The notes: generated from the sequence alone by a model not told the origin. Positions 1 through 10,258 are shown, counted from the stretch's first letter. The stretch is 64,000 bases of DNA from Chloracidobacterium validum (GCF_018304825.1 NZ_CP072648.1:1037501-1101500), one strand, 5' to 3'. Program-made: numbers and translations.

Positions 1-34
1 AACCGACGACCGAAACGGAAAGGCAGGCGCGACG

Positions 35-1951
35 TTGAATACGGCAGTCCGACAAGTAGTTCTTTGGATCGTCATCATTGCTGGCGGCGTGTTGTTCTGG
101 AGCTTGCTCCATCGCAACGGACCACTCAAGGAAGACAACCCCGATTACGCGACCTTGGTCAAGAAGATTGACGCCAAGGAAATCCAAGAAGCCGTCATCT
201 CGGATACGGAAGTCACAGGCAAGTACGTCAATGGGAAACCCTTTCGTACGGACATCGTGGCTAACGTATCTGGCGACCTGATGAAACGCATGGCGGAAAA
301 AGACATCAAGGTCCAGGGCAAGCCGGCCACCAGTGGTATCTGGCTAACCATCTTGCTCTACTATCTGCCGGTGTTCCTGCTGATTGGATTCGTTTTCCTG
401 ATGATGCGTCAGATGCAGGGCAGCGGCAACAAGGCCCTGTCCTTCGGACGCAGTCGGGCGCGTCTGCTCTCGAACCAGGCCAAGCGCATTACCTTCAAGG
501 ACGTGGCCGGCGTCGAGGAGTCAAAGGAAGAGCTTCAGGAAATCATCGAGTTTCTCAAAGAACCCCAGAAGTTCCAGAAGCTGGGTGGGCGTATTCCGAA
601 AGGCATTTTGATGATGGGCCCGCCTGGTACGGGCAAGACCCTGTTGGCGCGCGCGGTGGCCGGTGAAGCCAATGTGCCGTTTTTTTCCATTTCGGGGTCT
701 GACTTTGTTGAGATGTTCGTTGGCGTGGGCGCGTCGCGGGTCCGCGATCTGTTTGAACAAGGCAAGAAAAACGCCCCCTGTATCATTTTTATTGACGAAA
801 TTGACGCAGTGGGTCGCCATCGTGGGGCCGGTCTGGGCGGCGGCCACGATGAGCGTGAGCAAACGCTCAACCAGTTGCTGGTTGAAATGGATGGCTTTGA
901 GTCGAACGACGGCGTCATCTTGATTGCCTCGACCAACCGGCCGGATGTGCTTGACCCGGCGCTGCTGCGTCCAGGGCGATTTGATCGGCGGGTGGTCGTC
1001 AATCGCCCGGATGTCAAGGGGCGCGAGGGAATTTTGGCCGTCCACACGCGCAAGATTCCGCTGGGCGATGACGTGGACATCTCCGTGATTGCGCGTGGTA
1101 CTCCCGGCTTCACCGGGGCTGACCTGGCCAATCTGGTCAACGAAGCTGCGCTCAATGCGGCCCGCAACAACCAGAAGTTTGTTACCATGCGTGACTTCGA
1201 GTGGGCCAAGGACAAGGTCATCATGGGCAGCGAGCGGCGCTCGATGGTGATGTCAAATGAAGAAAAGCGCAACACGGCTTATCACGAAGCCGGACACGCG
1301 CTGGTTGGCATCAAAGTGCCGAATGCCGACCCGGTTCACAAGATTACGATTATCCCCCGCGGCATGGCTCTGGGACTCACGCAGCAACTGCCAGAAGCGG
1401 ACCGCTATTCGCACACCCGTGAGTACATCGAAGGGCAAATTGCCATTTTGATGGGTGGCCGCTTGGCTGAGGAAATCTTTCTCAACCACATCACCACTGG
1501 CGCGTCGAATGACATCGAACGGGCCACGGAAATGGCGCGGCGGATGGTGTGCGAGTTTGGCATGTCGCAGTTAGGCCCGCTGACCTTTGGCAAGAAGGAG
1601 GAGCAAATCTTCCTGGGACGTGAAATCGCCCAGCATCAAGACTACAGCGAAGACACGGCCATCAAGATTGATCAAGAGGTCAAGCGAATCGTCATGGAGC
1701 AATACAATCGGGCGCGGCAAATCATTTTGGATAACAAGGACGCGCTCGTTCGGCTGGCGGAGGCGTTGCTAGAGCGCGAGTCGCTCGATGCCATCCAGGT
1801 TCGCCGGTTGGTTGCCGGTCTCCCGCTCGATGACGATGAGCCGACTGGCAGCAGCGATCGCGACGACGCCAAGCCGGATGCGCTGCGCCCGGCGGTCGTC
1901 AAACCCTTGATTCCACCGGTTGCCGCCGGTGACAACCCGGCAACGGCATAG
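35..1951 (+). CDS. ftsH: ATP-dependent zinc metalloprotease FtsH
   Basis: Membrane-anchored AAA+ protease (638 aa) that degrades damaged or unassembled membrane proteins and some regulators. Two N-terminal membrane segments (about residues 8-26 and 103-125) flank a periplasmic domain. The AAA module has Walker A GPPGTGKT (195-202), Walker B IIFIDEID and the second region of homology ending in RPGRFDRR. The zinc site HEAGH is at 417-421. Length is normal for the family; the last 40 residues are a low-complexity Asp/Pro/Ala tail. The start is TTG at 35 after a GGAAAGGCAGG stretch; no ATG in the window gives the first membrane segment. The gene stands alone on this strand and is followed by a good terminator. 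Identity is certain; the start is likely but non-ATG. Confidence 0.97.
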   Translation: MNTAVRQVVLWIVIIAGGVLFWSLLHRNGPLKEDNPDYATLVKKIDAKEIQEAVISDTEVTGKYVNGKPFRTDIVANVSGDLMKRMAEKDIKVQGKPATSGIWLTILLYYLPVFLLIGFVFLMMRQMQGSGNKALSFGRSRARLLSNQAKRITFKDVAGVEESKEELQEIIEFLKEPQKFQKLGGRIPKGILMMGPPGTGKTLLARAVAGEANVPFFSISGSDFVEMFVGVGASRVRDLFEQGKKNAPCIIFIDEIDAVGRHRGAGLGGGHDEREQTLNQLLVEMDGFESNDGVILIASTNRPDVLDPALLRPGRFDRRVVVNRPDVKGREGILAVHTRKIPLGDDVDISVIARGTPGFTGADLANLVNEAALNAARNNQKFVTMRDFEWAKDKVIMGSERRSMVMSNEEKRNTAYHEAGHALVGIKVPNADPVHKITIIPRGMALGLTQQLPEADRYSHTREYIEGQIAILMGGRLAEEIFLNHITTGASNDIERATEMARRMVCEFGMSQLGPLTFGKKEEQIFLGREIAQHQDYSEDTAIKIDQEVKRIVMEQYNRARQIILDNKDALVRLAEALLERESLDAIQVRRLVAGLPLDDDEPTGSSDRDDAKPDALRPAVVKPLIPPVAAGDNPATA

Positions 1952-1976
1952 CGCCTGGCGCAGTTTGCTGGACCAC

Positions 1977-2016
1977 GCCCTGCGACGTCCGTTTTCGAGG
2001 CTCGCAGGGCTTTTTC
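1977..2016 (+). terminator. Rho-independent terminator of ftsH
   Basis: A perfect 9-bp stem (GCCCTGCGA at 1977-1985 with TCGCAGGGC at 2002-2010) is followed directly by a T-rich run (2011-2016 and beyond). It sits 26 bases after the ftsH stop, between two convergent genes. Confidence 0.85.
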
Positions 2017-2034
2017 TTCTTTACCGGCGCGCGC

Positions 2035-2694
2035 TCAATGCCGAGGCGGCCGTATGAGCGTCCAGTGCCGGTCGCTCGTCTGAGTAACGGTGATGCCGGT
2101 CAATCCAGCTTCGCGCGCGGCGGCTTGGATTTCCGCCAGCGTGAGCGCCGCACCGAGCGAGTCCCGGAAAAGTTTCTGCTGGCGCAGGGATTCACCCGCC
2201 GCATACTGCGCAACTAGAGCGTCAGCCGCTTCCGGTGTTGCCGGACGAAGCAGGTCACGAATGAAAAGCGCAGCTTCTGGCTTGGCGACGCGCGCAATTT
2301 CACGAAGTGCGTGTTCTGGCTGCGGGATGTGGTGGATGATACTGTTCGAAATCACCACGTCAAAACTGGCGTCAGGAAAGGGAAGTGCCTTGGCATCCGT
2401 CAAGCGCAGCTCGATTTGTGCCGACAAGCCGGCCAGGGCCACGTTGTGAGCGGCCAGCTTGAGCATTTCGGCTGACAAATCCACGGCGATGATGCGCACT
2501 TCCGGCAGCCGCCCGGCAATGAGGATCGGAATTCGCGCCGTGCCAGTGCCCACGTCAAGTAGCCGTCCGGCTTGAATTCCCAGCGCAACGACGCCTTCGG
2601 CAAAGGCTGTATTGACTTCGGTAAAGTCCATGGCGTCGTAATCCTGGGCTTCCTCTGGTGTGTCCATCACTTCGGGTTCAAGGATGCGTTCCAT
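2035..2694 (-). CDS. Class I SAM-dependent methyltransferase
   Basis: A 219-residue Rossmann-fold methyltransferase. The SAM-binding motif LLDVGTGTARIP lies at about residues 46-57, followed by an acidic motif II (IIAVDLS), an LTDAKALPFPDASFD segment and VVISNSIIHH, typical of the UbiE/Methyltransf_11 type. The substrate cannot be read from the sequence. ATG at 2694; the stop of the upstream DUF255 gene lies only 9 bases before it, so the two are probably cotranscribed. It converges on ftsH across a terminator. The family assignment is firm, the role unknown. Confidence 0.85.
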   Translation of the reverse strand: MERILEPEVMDTPEEAQDYDAMDFTEVNTAFAEGVVALGIQAGRLLDVGTGTARIPILIAGRLPEVRIIAVDLSAEMLKLAAHNVALAGLSAQIELRLTDAKALPFPDASFDVVISNSIIHHIPQPEHALREIARVAKPEAALFIRDLLRPATPEAADALVAQYAAGESLRQQKLFRDSLGAALTLAEIQAAAREAGLTGITVTQTSDRHWTLIRPPRH

Positions 2695-2703
2695 GGGGCG
2701 TTC

Positions 2704-4785
2704 CTACGCTTCCGTGAGTTGACTGCGGAGTGCTTCTGGTGATGTCACCGGCGACTGGCAGGTGAAGTTTTGGCAAACATAGGCCGTTGGCTGTCCGTCC
2801 TGCATGACACGCTGGGCAGCCAGCGCCACTTCGCGTCCGTGTTCGGCATCATCCGGTGCGACCAAGGCCAGGACGCGATGGGGACGAAACGTTTCTTCAA
2901 TCACCTGACGCAAAGCCAGCGTCGCCGGCGCGGCTGGCGGGCCAACGATAACGATCTCTTTGGTGCTGGCGAGATAAAAATCAAGTGCCCCAAGGAGTTG
3001 TCCAAAACCGGACGGCATCTTGGACAGTGAGCCGGAAAGTGTTCGCAAAATGTTCTCGGCGCGCTCACGATAGCGCCGTTCTCCGGTCAACACAGCCAAC
3101 CGCAGCATGACCTCTACCGCAACTGAGTTACCAGACGGCGTCGCGTTGTCAAACACATCCTTGACGCGAGTAATCAGTTGCTCATGCCGGTCGCCCGTGA
3201 AGAACAACGCCCCGCCCTGGGGATCATCAAACTGCGCCAGCAGGGCGTCGGTCAGTTCACGCGCGGCGCGGAAATACGTGACGCAACCGGTGGCCTCATA
3301 CAGCGCCAGCAGCCCTTCGGCATAACAGGCATAGTCTTCCTGGTAGCCTGGAAACTTGTTTTGCCCATCCTTGTGCGAGCGATAGAGGATGCCATCCCGG
3401 CGCATCGTTCCCAGGACAAAAGCGGCATTGCGTTCGGCCACGGCGCGGTAGTCGTCGCGTCCAAGGACGGCCGCAGCGCGGGCAAACGCATACAGCATCA
3501 GGCCGTTCCAAGCCGCCAGGCGTTTGTCATCACGCCCCGGCTTGACCCGCCGCTCACGCGCCTCAAACAAGATGGCTTTGGCGCGAGCAAGCACGGCTTC
3601 AAGGGCTTCCGGTGGGAGGTTCTTGAGACGGGCGAGCGCTTCAATGGATAACGGCGTACTGAGAACCGTCCTGCCCGTTCCCTCGAAGTTGCCTTCATCC
3701 GTGACATCAAAGTAGCGGCAGACCAGCGCCGCATCTTCTTTGCCAAGCAATGTGCTGATTTCGGCTGGTGTCCAGACAAAAAACTTGCCTTCTTCGCCTT
3801 CGCTGTCGGCATCCTGGGTAGCGTAAAAGCCACCGTCTGGAGCCGTCATTTCACGGATGACGTAATCGAGCGTTTCTTCGACCACTTGGCGGTAGCGTGG
3901 CTTGCCGGTTGCTTGCCAGGCTTCGAGATAGGTGCGCGCCAGCAAGGCGTTGTCATAGAGCATTTTTTCAAAGTGCGGCACGAGCCAGTGGTCATCGGTT
4001 GAATAGCGATGGAAGCCGCCCCCCAAGTGATCATAGATGCCGCCGCTCGCCATCTTGTCGAGCGAGAGTTCAACCATTTCAATCGCGTGAAGTTCGCCGG
4101 TGGTGCGCCAGTACCGCAGCAGGAACGACAACGCCATCGAGTTGGGGAATTTGGGCGCGCCACCAAAGCCACCGTGCACATGATCAAATCGCGTCGCCAG
4201 CCGCCGGTAAGCATCGTTGAGCAGTTGGGGTGAGAGGTCGCCCGCGCCGCCGAGCGGCTCGTGCATGCGGCGCAACTCCGCTGTAATGTCGGCAATGCTC
4301 TGCGTGACCTCCTCCCGGCGTTGGCGGTAGGCGTCGGCTACCGAGCGCAGGATACGCGGAAAGCCCGGCATCCTCCCCCGGTCTTCAGGAGGAAAATACG
4401 TGCCGCCGTAGAATGGCTCGCCACTCGGCGTCAGAAACATCGTTAGTGGCCAGCCGCCGCGTCCGGTCATGATCTGAACAGCGTTCATGTAAATGGTATC
4501 CAAGTCGGGGCGTTCTTCCCGGTCCACTTTGATGTTGATGAACAGCTCGTTCATGAGCGCGGCGATTTCTGGATTTTCAAAACACTCGTGCTCCATGACG
4601 TGGCACCAGTGGCAGGCTGAATAGCCAATACTGAGCAAGATTGGTTTGTCTTCGGCCCGGGCCCGCGACAGCGCCTCTTCACCCCACGGATACCAATCCA
4701 CCGGGTTGTGGGCATGCTGGAGCAGGTAGGGGCTCGTTTCACTGATGAGCCGGTTGACGAACTGAGGACTAGGTTGAGCCGACAT
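2704..4785 (-). CDS. Thioredoxin-fold DUF255 protein (YyaL/SSP411 family)
   Basis: A 693-residue cytosolic protein of the YyaL/spermatogenesis-associated-20 family. The N-terminal thioredoxin-like domain (about 10-160) carries SACHWCHVM, with the C-x-x-C pair near residues 55-58, followed by the family block REERPDLD. The rest is an alpha/alpha-barrel region ([27 protein letters not shown]) like N-acylglucosamine epimerases. The molecular role of the family is unclear. I chose ATG at 4785, which has AAGGA 10 bases upstream, over the longer in-frame start at 4809. Length matches the family. A small inverted repeat (4809-4827) sits just upstream. Confidence 0.9.
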   Translation of the reverse strand: MSAQPSPQFVNRLISETSPYLLQHAHNPVDWYPWGEEALSRARAEDKPILLSIGYSACHWCHVMEHECFENPEIAALMNELFINIKVDREERPDLDTIYMNAVQIMTGRGGWPLTMFLTPSGEPFYGGTYFPPEDRGRMPGFPRILRSVADAYRQRREEVTQSIADITAELRRMHEPLGGAGDLSPQLLNDAYRRLATRFDHVHGGFGGAPKFPNSMALSFLLRYWRTTGELHAIEMVELSLDKMASGGIYDHLGGGFHRYSTDDHWLVPHFEKMLYDNALLARTYLEAWQATGKPRYRQVVEETLDYVIREMTAPDGGFYATQDADSEGEEGKFFVWTPAEISTLLGKEDAALVCRYFDVTDEGNFEGTGRTVLSTPLSIEALARLKNLPPEALEAVLARAKAILFEARERRVKPGRDDKRLAAWNGLMLYAFARAAAVLGRDDYRAVAERNAAFVLGTMRRDGILYRSHKDGQNKFPGYQEDYACYAEGLLALYEATGCVTYFRAARELTDALLAQFDDPQGGALFFTGDRHEQLITRVKDVFDNATPSGNSVAVEVMLRLAVLTGERRYRERAENILRTLSGSLSKMPSGFGQLLGALDFYLASTKEIVIVGPPAAPATLALRQVIEETFRPHRVLALVAPDDAEHGREVALAAQRVMQDGQPTAYVCQNFTCQSPVTSPEALRSQLTEA

Positions 4786-4808
4786 GACGCAAGATTCCTT
4801 TATAAGCA

Positions 4809-4827
4809 TTTGGTCAATATAACCAAA
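4809..4827. promoter_or_regulatory. Inverted repeat upstream of the DUF255 gene, possible operator
   Basis: TTTGGT (4809-4814), a 7-base AT-rich spacer, then ACCAAA (4822-4827) form a perfect 6-bp dyad 24 bases before the chosen ATG at 4785. Position and symmetry fit an operator, but no regulator is identified and short dyads can arise by chance. Confidence 0.3.
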
Positions 4828-5303
4828 CTAAGCTTTACCCATGGTCAACGTCCACTGGCTGTGTCGGAACGGACGCTTGCTGCGTGCCGTCCCTCAGCTT
4901 TGGCATCTGCGCTATGTTGGTTTGAAAAATGACAGGACTGTGAGCGCCGGTCTGAACCATCAGACCGGACCAGTCATCACACGGTTAGCAGATGTCACTT
5001 GCCACCAAAGCCAGCAAGTGGTGAAGTGGTGCGCCGGTTGTCTTACCCGCGTACCCAGATGGGTGGGACAACCCAGATGCCAGTGAATCACCGTTCTGAA
5101 TCACCGTTCGGCCGCAGGAATAAGCAAGTTAGGTGGACGTACCCGAAACAACGCACGCTGCGCCAGAAAGTCAGTAGCGTGACGTCCGTCAGGTTCTACG
5201 GCCGTGATGGACACGGGGCGATCATGGGCTTGATCGATCAGGTAGGTAGTCAAGTGGGCGTGGTTACGAAGCGGTTTATCACGATAGGAAGGGCGCAGGC
5301 GCG
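4828..5303. other. Intergenic stretch without a convincing gene; contains a perfect hairpin
   Basis: About 475 bases with only short open frames (for example minus 5101-5325, 74 codons) that show no recognisable family and no clear ribosome binding site. It holds a perfect 9-bp stem with a 4-base loop (4947-4968) and a 12-13 base direct duplication (GAATCACCGTTC, about 5087-5111). I see nothing else in it. Confidence 0.5.
4947..4968. repeat. Perfect inverted repeat (hairpin)
   Basis: CCGGTCTGA (4947-4955), loop ACCA, then TCAGACCGG (4960-4968): nine perfect pairs with a tetraloop. No T-run follows on either strand, so it is not a standard terminator. It could be a protein-binding dyad, an RNA structural element or a dispersed palindromic repeat. 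Confidence 0.6.
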
Positions 5304-6287
5304 TTATTCGATGCGATCCAGCCAAGCGGCAAGGTCAGGGGCAGCCGACATGTCAAGCAAGTCTTCGGCGAGGCACTCAAGGACTTTGCGCGGCAGCGCT
5401 CGGACGCGCGCGGCAAGCGCGTCTGGCAGTGCTCCAAACTTATGGCGTAGTTGGCGGACAATCATTTCCCGCTCATGTTCAAGCCCCTGTTCAAGCCCCT
5501 GTTCAAGCCCCCGTTCAAGCCCCTGTTCAAGCCCCTGTTCAAGCCCTTGCTCAAGCCCCTGTTCAAGCCCTTGTTTCAGCCCCTCGGCTTTTCCCTCTTG
5601 CAGAATCAGTTGATAAATGCTCGACTCCCGAAGTTGTTCCAGCGGTATCATGAATGACCTCTCCAAGAGCGCGATGAGTGTTTCGACATCATAGCGCAAG
5701 CCGCCCAAAACCAAAAAATGCAGCTCGAGTTCCCGCCGGCGTGCGTCGTCGGGCACGGCAGCAATACGCTCTGCCGCAGCCGTCAGCGCATCGCGTCCGC
5801 CTGCCATAAGCGGAATGAAGGGCAACAGCGCGGGGCGGTCGGCATTCAGAACGTCCGCTGCCGTCAGCTCCCACAGCTTGACGACCTCGTAGCCGAAAGT
5901 GATGCGCAGTCGTCCCAACTCGACCGTGACTTCGGTCGGCGTGGAGGCTGGGGCGCCGCGCCTGGTGAGCAACAGCAAAAACGCGCGCACTGGAATGTCG
6001 TAGCTGATGCGGAGGCGGACGGCATAATCGAGCAGGCGAATGGGAATGTCCGGCGCATAGCGGGTCTGGGCCTCGATATGGGCGATCCAGCGTTCGCCCT
6101 GGTCGGCAATCAAGTACAGTTCGTCAGGGATGACGGCGGAGGAGATGAGTTCCTTCGGCAGCCGGGTGATGGTCGCGGTGGCGTCGTGGGGGAGCGCGCC
6201 GAGCAAGATGAGCAGGGCGTGTGGGTCGCTTTCGGCGAGATACTTGAAGGCTTGGTCGTAAAGCTTGAGGTTGCCGGGTTCGGTCAT
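5304..6287 (-). CDS. Rpn/DUF4351 family protein with GLEQ repeats (copy 1)
   Basis: A 327-residue protein with an N-terminal PD-(D/E)XK nuclease-like domain of the Rpn (recombination-promoting nuclease) type: PDELYLI followed by WIAHIEAQTRY supplies the D...ExQ signature. A middle helical region leads to a low-complexity run of about eight GLEQ tetrapeptides (about 235-275), then a DUF4351-like C-terminus (LRHKFGALPDALAARVRALP...LAAWL). Such proteins abound in cyanobacteria and other bacteria and are often tied to mobile DNA; nuclease activity is not tested here. I use ATG at 6287 rather than the TTG two codons earlier. A paralogue lies at 21361-22380. Confidence 0.8.
   Translation of the reverse strand: MTEPGNLKLYDQAFKYLAESDPHALLILLGALPHDATATITRLPKELISSAVIPDELYLIADQGERWIAHIEAQTRYAPDIPIRLLDYAVRLRISYDIPVRAFLLLLTRRGAPASTPTEVTVELGRLRITFGYEVVKLWELTAADVLNADRPALLPFIPLMAGGRDALTAAAERIAAVPDDARRRELELHFLVLGGLRYDVETLIALLERSFMIPLEQLRESSIYQLILQEGKAEGLKQGLEQGLEQGLEQGLEQGLERGLEQGLEQGLEHEREMIVRQLRHKFGALPDALAARVRALPRKVLECLAEDLLDMSAAPDLAAWLDRIE
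5478..5580 (-). repeat. 12-bp tandem repeat encoding GLEQ
   Basis: Roughly eight head-to-tail copies of a 12-base unit (plus-strand reading TTCAAGCCCCTG with a few substitutions) encode the GLEQ tetrapeptide run inside the first Rpn/DUF4351 gene. The unit is a multiple of three, so copy-number changes would keep the frame. Confidence 0.9.
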
Positions 6288-6374
6288 GGACAAGATTCTC
6301 GCGTGGTGGAGTCCCTAACGGCGGGATGCCGACCAACGGCGCTTCAGAGCGTTCGGCAAATGCGACTCACGTGG

Positions 6375-7382
6375 CTAAAGTGCGCCGTACATCTGCGCAT
6401 AATACGTCCGATACTCACCGCTGCGCGCCCGTGCCACCCACACTGGGTTGTTTTGGTACCAAGCAATCGTTTGCGCCAACCCTTCCCGAAAAGCAACCTG
6501 TGGACGCCATCCCAGTTCACGCTCGATTTTTGAACAATCCACGGCATACCGCCGGTCGTGCCCCAGACGGTCAGTCACTTCCGTCAGCAGGGAGGTCGGC
6601 TTGCCCAGAAGTTCAAGCAACATCGTCAGGACGGTTCGATTCGGCAGCGGTGACCGTCCGCCAATGTGGTAAGTCGCGCCCGGCTGACCCTTTTCCAGAA
6701 CCAGCCGCAGGGCCGCGCAGTTGTCATCAACGTGAATCCAGTCCCGCACCTGCTGACCATCGCCGTAAACCGGAATCGGGCGATCCGCGAGCGCGTTGGT
6801 CAGCGCCAGTGGAATGAGCTTTTCAGGAAACTGATAGGGGCCATAGTTGTTGCTCGTCCGGGTGATGAGGGCGTTGAGTCCGAAGGTGTGGGCAGCGGCG
6901 CGCACGAGGTGTTCGGCGGCGGCCTTGCTGGCCGCGTAGGGACTACTCGGCGCTAACGGCCCATCTTCAGCAAAGAACTGATCTTCGGGCACGCTCCCCC
7001 CAACTTCGTCGGTTGAGATGTGTAAAAAGCGCTTCACGCCTTTTTCACGGGCAACATCCAGCAGCGTCTGAGTGCCTAAGACGTTGGTCAGAATGAACTC
7101 GCGCGCGCTCAGAATGCTCCGGTCAACATGCGACTCCGCCGCAAAGTGAACGATGGCATCACAGCCGTCCGGGATCGCCGCCCGCAGTGCCGCCGCGTCG
7201 CAGATGTCGCCGCGCACAAACTGATAGGTAGCTTGGTCGGCAACCTCCGCCAAGTTGTCCAGGTTGCCAGCGTAGGTCAGCTTGTCAAAGTTGATAACGG
7301 TGTCGTTCGGGTAGCGCTTCACCCACGACCGAATAAATGCCGAACCAATAAACCCGGCCCCGCCGGTAATGAACATCGCCAT
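6375..7382 (-). CDS. rmlB: dTDP-glucose 4,6-dehydratase
   Basis: Short-chain-dehydrogenase-type enzyme (335 aa) that converts dTDP-glucose to dTDP-4-keto-6-deoxyglucose, the second step of dTDP-rhamnose and related deoxysugar synthesis. NAD-binding GGAGFIGS is at residues 6-13. The catalytic T-D-E triplet (STDEVGG) and SPYAASKAAAEH (the YxxxK pair) are present. The usual Tyr after TDEV is Gly here. ATG at 7382 has GAGGA 10 bases upstream; a longer in-frame start at 7481 would add 33 residues before the Rossmann motif and is unlikely. rmlA, rmlC and rmlD are not in the window. Confidence 0.93.
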   Translation of the reverse strand: MAMFITGGAGFIGSAFIRSWVKRYPNDTVINFDKLTYAGNLDNLAEVADQATYQFVRGDICDAAALRAAIPDGCDAIVHFAAESHVDRSILSAREFILTNVLGTQTLLDVAREKGVKRFLHISTDEVGGSVPEDQFFAEDGPLAPSSPYAASKAAAEHLVRAAAHTFGLNALITRTSNNYGPYQFPEKLIPLALTNALADRPIPVYGDGQQVRDWIHVDDNCAALRLVLEKGQPGATYHIGGRSPLPNRTVLTMLLELLGKPTSLLTEVTDRLGHDRRYAVDCSKIERELGWRPQVAFREGLAQTIAWYQNNPVWVARARSGEYRTYYAQMYGAL

Positions 7383-7655
7383 GCGCGTTATGTCCTCACT
7401 ACTCAAGTCGCATTGCTCTGGGCCTATAACACGCGCCTCGGCCAGCGCAAGGTCGCCGTCGGAAACCCCAGCCGTGGTCACCTGTCAGTCCGCGCGGATG
7501 AGGCCTCTCGGAAGCACGCCCTCATGGGTTGCCGCCGAATGGCACGCTTCAGTATAGTTTCACACGTTCTTGACCGAGCCAGGCCGCCACCCTAGGCGGT
7601 AGGCATCCCCCTAAAAAGTGGCTCGCTTCAGGTTTTCACCCATCGAGGATTCGCC

Positions 7656-9290
7656 ATGTCAACCGACGCACTCAAACTAGACACTTCCATGCCTTCCTCT
7701 GCCGCGCCCTCTTCACCGGAGGCTCAATCGGCCTGGCCGCGAAGTTTGCTTTTCATCGTTCCCATTGCGGTGGCAACCGGGTTGGTGTTGGCGCGGGCTT
7801 CGGGCGTGGCCCCAACGGTTCTCAAGGAAGGCAATCTTACCGTGTTGGCGTTGTTGTCTTATCTGGGAGCAACGGCTGCCTTTGTGATGTGGATGATGGG
7901 GCGTGAGTCGCTGCTTCAGCGCATTGGCATCGGAACGATGGCCTTCGGCTATGTGATGAACCTTGCCGCCTGGGGCATCCGGTGGATTGAGTACGTCGAG
8001 TTCGAGAAAACCAAGCCCACGATGCAAGCCATCTGGCACACGTTGCCGTTGATGGAGAAAATCTCGCACACCTATCCGCTCAACAATCTCTACGACATCG
8101 GGCTGGCCTTCACCGGTTTTGCCGTCCTCGCCAGCCTCATCATCACCACGCGCGACAAGTACCGCTTTATCGGTGCGATGACAATGCCGCTGGCGGCGTT
8201 GACGCTGACCCTGGTGGTTTTTCTGGGGAGTGAAGTCACCACGCTCCAACCCATTTTGCGGAGCTACTGGCGTCCGATTCACGTCAGCATCGCTGCCATC
8301 AGCTATGGCGTGTGCCTCGTAAGCTTCGGTATCGCGCTGCTCTACCTGCTGCGCGATGGCGTTCGGATTGAAAGCATGGCCCTGTGTGTGGCGATATTCG
8401 GTCTGGTGCTCTATGCCACGATTGGCGACTTCAAAGTACTGACGACCGGAAGCTACGGGCTGGGCGTTCGCTGGATGGGGAGCGGGCTAAACTTGGCAGG
8501 TGGTGGCTCACTGCGCGCAACGCTGCCCGGCGTTGGGGCGCTCATGGCACTCGGCTGGCTAACCTATGCCGCCGCCGCCGTTGCGCTGACCGTGTACTTT
8601 TTCCGCAACGACAGTCTAGCCCAGCAGTGGGGCAATCGTCTGATTGGGGCGGCGCTCATCGTACAGGTACTGGTCTTCGGCGCGATTTTCTATCAGATGA
8701 AGTCTCCGATGGACATCAACGGAGCGATCAACGCCAATCAGCACCAAGCGTTTGGCGCGTGGCTGGCCAAGCGTTCTGACATTGACCCGACCACGCTGGC
8801 GCCGCAGCAGTTACAGGCTGAAGGCGCGCGCTGGCTGAATCAAAATGCCAGCGGCTTGGAAATCAGCTTCAACTCGAATCCGGTTGAACTGGCCGGAATT
8901 TTGACCCTCATTGCCTGTACGGCTTTTGTGGCACTGTTTGCCTGGCGCGGCAAGCGCATGCTCGAAAAACTGCCGAACCTCGATGCCCTGGATGACTTGA
9001 CCTACAAAACGGTTTCGGTTGCGTTCCCATTGCTCCTGATGATGCTTGTGACCGGAGCCGTCTGGGCCAATGAGTCGTGGGGAACCTACTGGAGCTGGGA
9101 TCCAAAGGAAACCTGGGCGCTCGTGACTTGGTTGGCCTATGCCGGCTATCTCCACACCCGCATCGTCCATGGTTGGAAAGGGCGCACTTCGGCGTATTTT
9201 GCCGTGCTGGGCTTTATTTTCGTGCTGTTCACTTACTTGGGCGTGAGCTTCCTTCTGCCAGGGCTACATTCCTACGCCGGGGTGGATTGA
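7656..9290 (+). CDS. ccsA: System II cytochrome c biogenesis protein CcsA/CcsB (ResC type)
   Basis: Polytopic membrane protein (544 aa) that presents haem for attachment to apocytochromes c in System II maturation. The Trp-rich haem-binding motif WGTYWSWDPKETWALVTW is near residues 478-495, followed by the family's last two membrane helices. At least eight hydrophobic segments are visible, and a periplasmic-type segment around 370-400 carries conserved-looking His/Asn residues. ATG at 7656 has GAGGA six bases upstream. The partner ResB/Ccs1 is not adjacent, unlike in many genomes. The 3' end overlaps the convergent prmA by 19 bases. Naming differs between literatures (CcsA, CcsB or ResC for the WWD subunit). 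Confidence 0.9.
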   Translation: MSTDALKLDTSMPSSAAPSSPEAQSAWPRSLLFIVPIAVATGLVLARASGVAPTVLKEGNLTVLALLSYLGATAAFVMWMMGRESLLQRIGIGTMAFGYVMNLAAWGIRWIEYVEFEKTKPTMQAIWHTLPLMEKISHTYPLNNLYDIGLAFTGFAVLASLIITTRDKYRFIGAMTMPLAALTLTLVVFLGSEVTTLQPILRSYWRPIHVSIAAISYGVCLVSFGIALLYLLRDGVRIESMALCVAIFGLVLYATIGDFKVLTTGSYGLGVRWMGSGLNLAGGGSLRATLPGVGALMALGWLTYAAAAVALTVYFFRNDSLAQQWGNRLIGAALIVQVLVFGAIFYQMKSPMDINGAINANQHQAFGAWLAKRSDIDPTTLAPQQLQAEGARWLNQNASGLEISFNSNPVELAGILTLIACTAFVALFAWRGKRMLEKLPNLDALDDLTYKTVSVAFPLLLMMLVTGAVWANESWGTYWSWDPKETWALVTWLAYAGYLHTRIVHGWKGRTSAYFAVLGFIFVLFTYLGVSFLLPGLHSYAGVD

Positions 9291-10201
9291 TGGTGGTCCG
9301 TCCCTGGCGCCGGCGGTATGGGCCGCCGCTGCGCCAGGGCAGCCCACCATTCACCATCCGTTTGTGTGGTCAACACCTCCATCCCGGCGGCCCTAAGTGC
9401 CGCGCCGACGGCAAAGTGCCGGTCGGTGAGCACCCCGGCGACAATGAGCCGACCACCAGGGCACAGAACCCGTGCAAACTCCGTTGCCAAGTCCGTGACA
9501 ACTTCCGCTGTCAGGTTGGCCAGTAGGATGTCAACGTCACTGTCTGGGTAGGCCGTAACGCTCCCCACCAGAAAGTGGATGCGCCCATCCACGCCGTTGC
9601 GCCGGGCATTGTCGGTTGCAATGGCAATGGCGTCCGAGTCGGTATCACAGGCGTAGCACCGGGCTTGGGGAAACAGTTTAGCCGCCGCCATCGCCAAAAT
9701 GCCCGTTCCGGTGCCGACATCCAGGATAACCTTGGGTGAGGTGGGCAGGGACTCAAGCAGTTCGAGGCATGCGCGAGTCGTCGGGTGGGTTCCGGTTCCG
9801 AACGCCATACCCGGCTCGATCTCGATGAAGATACGCTCGGTTGAGTCCGATCGCGCTTGGGCTTCGGCCTGTCGCCAGGGCGGCACGATGAGCCAGTGTC
9901 GCCCAATCGGCTGGGCTTGCCAATCGGCTTTCCACTTGGCGAGCCAGTCTTCATGCGGATGTTGCTCGATGGTCAGGTTCAGTGATTGCGCGGTTGAATA
10001 ATCGAAGGCGGACAGGGTGCGTTCTAGCACCGCCTGGATGGTCGCCCGCGCCGGAGCGACCGGAAAGTAAGCGCGCAGGGTTGTCACGGCGTCGGTTTCG
10101 GCAAGCGTCTCGATACCTTGTGCGCCCAACTGCCAGAAGGCTTCACTCACGGCGTCGGCCGTATTGCGCGGGATGGTGACTTGCGCCGTGTGGAAATGCA
10201 T
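9272..10201 (-). CDS. prmA: Ribosomal protein L11 methyltransferase
   Basis: SAM-dependent enzyme (309 aa) that trimethylates ribosomal protein L11. The N-terminal substrate-recognition domain (FHTAQVTIPR...) is followed by the linker motif EIEPGMAFGTGTHPTTRACLE, then SAM motif I DVGTGTGILAMAAAK and the family's LLANLTAEV. ATG at 10201. It is 57 bases downstream of era in the same direction and probably closes the surE-plsC-era-prmA unit. A 12-13-residue Pro/His-rich tail runs into the convergent ccsA gene. Length is normal. Confidence 0.93.
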   Translation of the reverse strand: MHFHTAQVTIPRNTADAVSEAFWQLGAQGIETLAETDAVTTLRAYFPVAPARATIQAVLERTLSAFDYSTAQSLNLTIEQHPHEDWLAKWKADWQAQPIGRHWLIVPPWRQAEAQARSDSTERIFIEIEPGMAFGTGTHPTTRACLELLESLPTSPKVILDVGTGTGILAMAAAKLFPQARCYACDTDSDAIAIATDNARRNGVDGRIHFLVGSVTAYPDSDVDILLANLTAEVVTDLATEFARVLCPGGRLIVAGVLTDRHFAVGAALRAAGMEVLTTQTDGEWWAALAQRRPIPPAPGTDHHQSTPA

Positions 10202-10258
10202 ACTTTTGTCTGATAACGTTTTTACCAGTAAGTCGAAGCAGTCAGCCTCGTGACCAGC

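Noticed and set aside
5101-5325. 74-codon minus-strand frame in the gap
   Set aside because: No recognisable family, no clear ribosome binding site, and it overlaps the stop region of the Rpn gene.
5461-5600. Possible CRISPR-like array
   Set aside because: The 12-base units are contiguous without spacers and encode GLEQ within a long gene.
5718-6533. 271-codon plus-strand frame
   Set aside because: Antisense to the Rpn/DUF4351 gene and the end of rmlB; Gly/Arg-rich shadow sequence.
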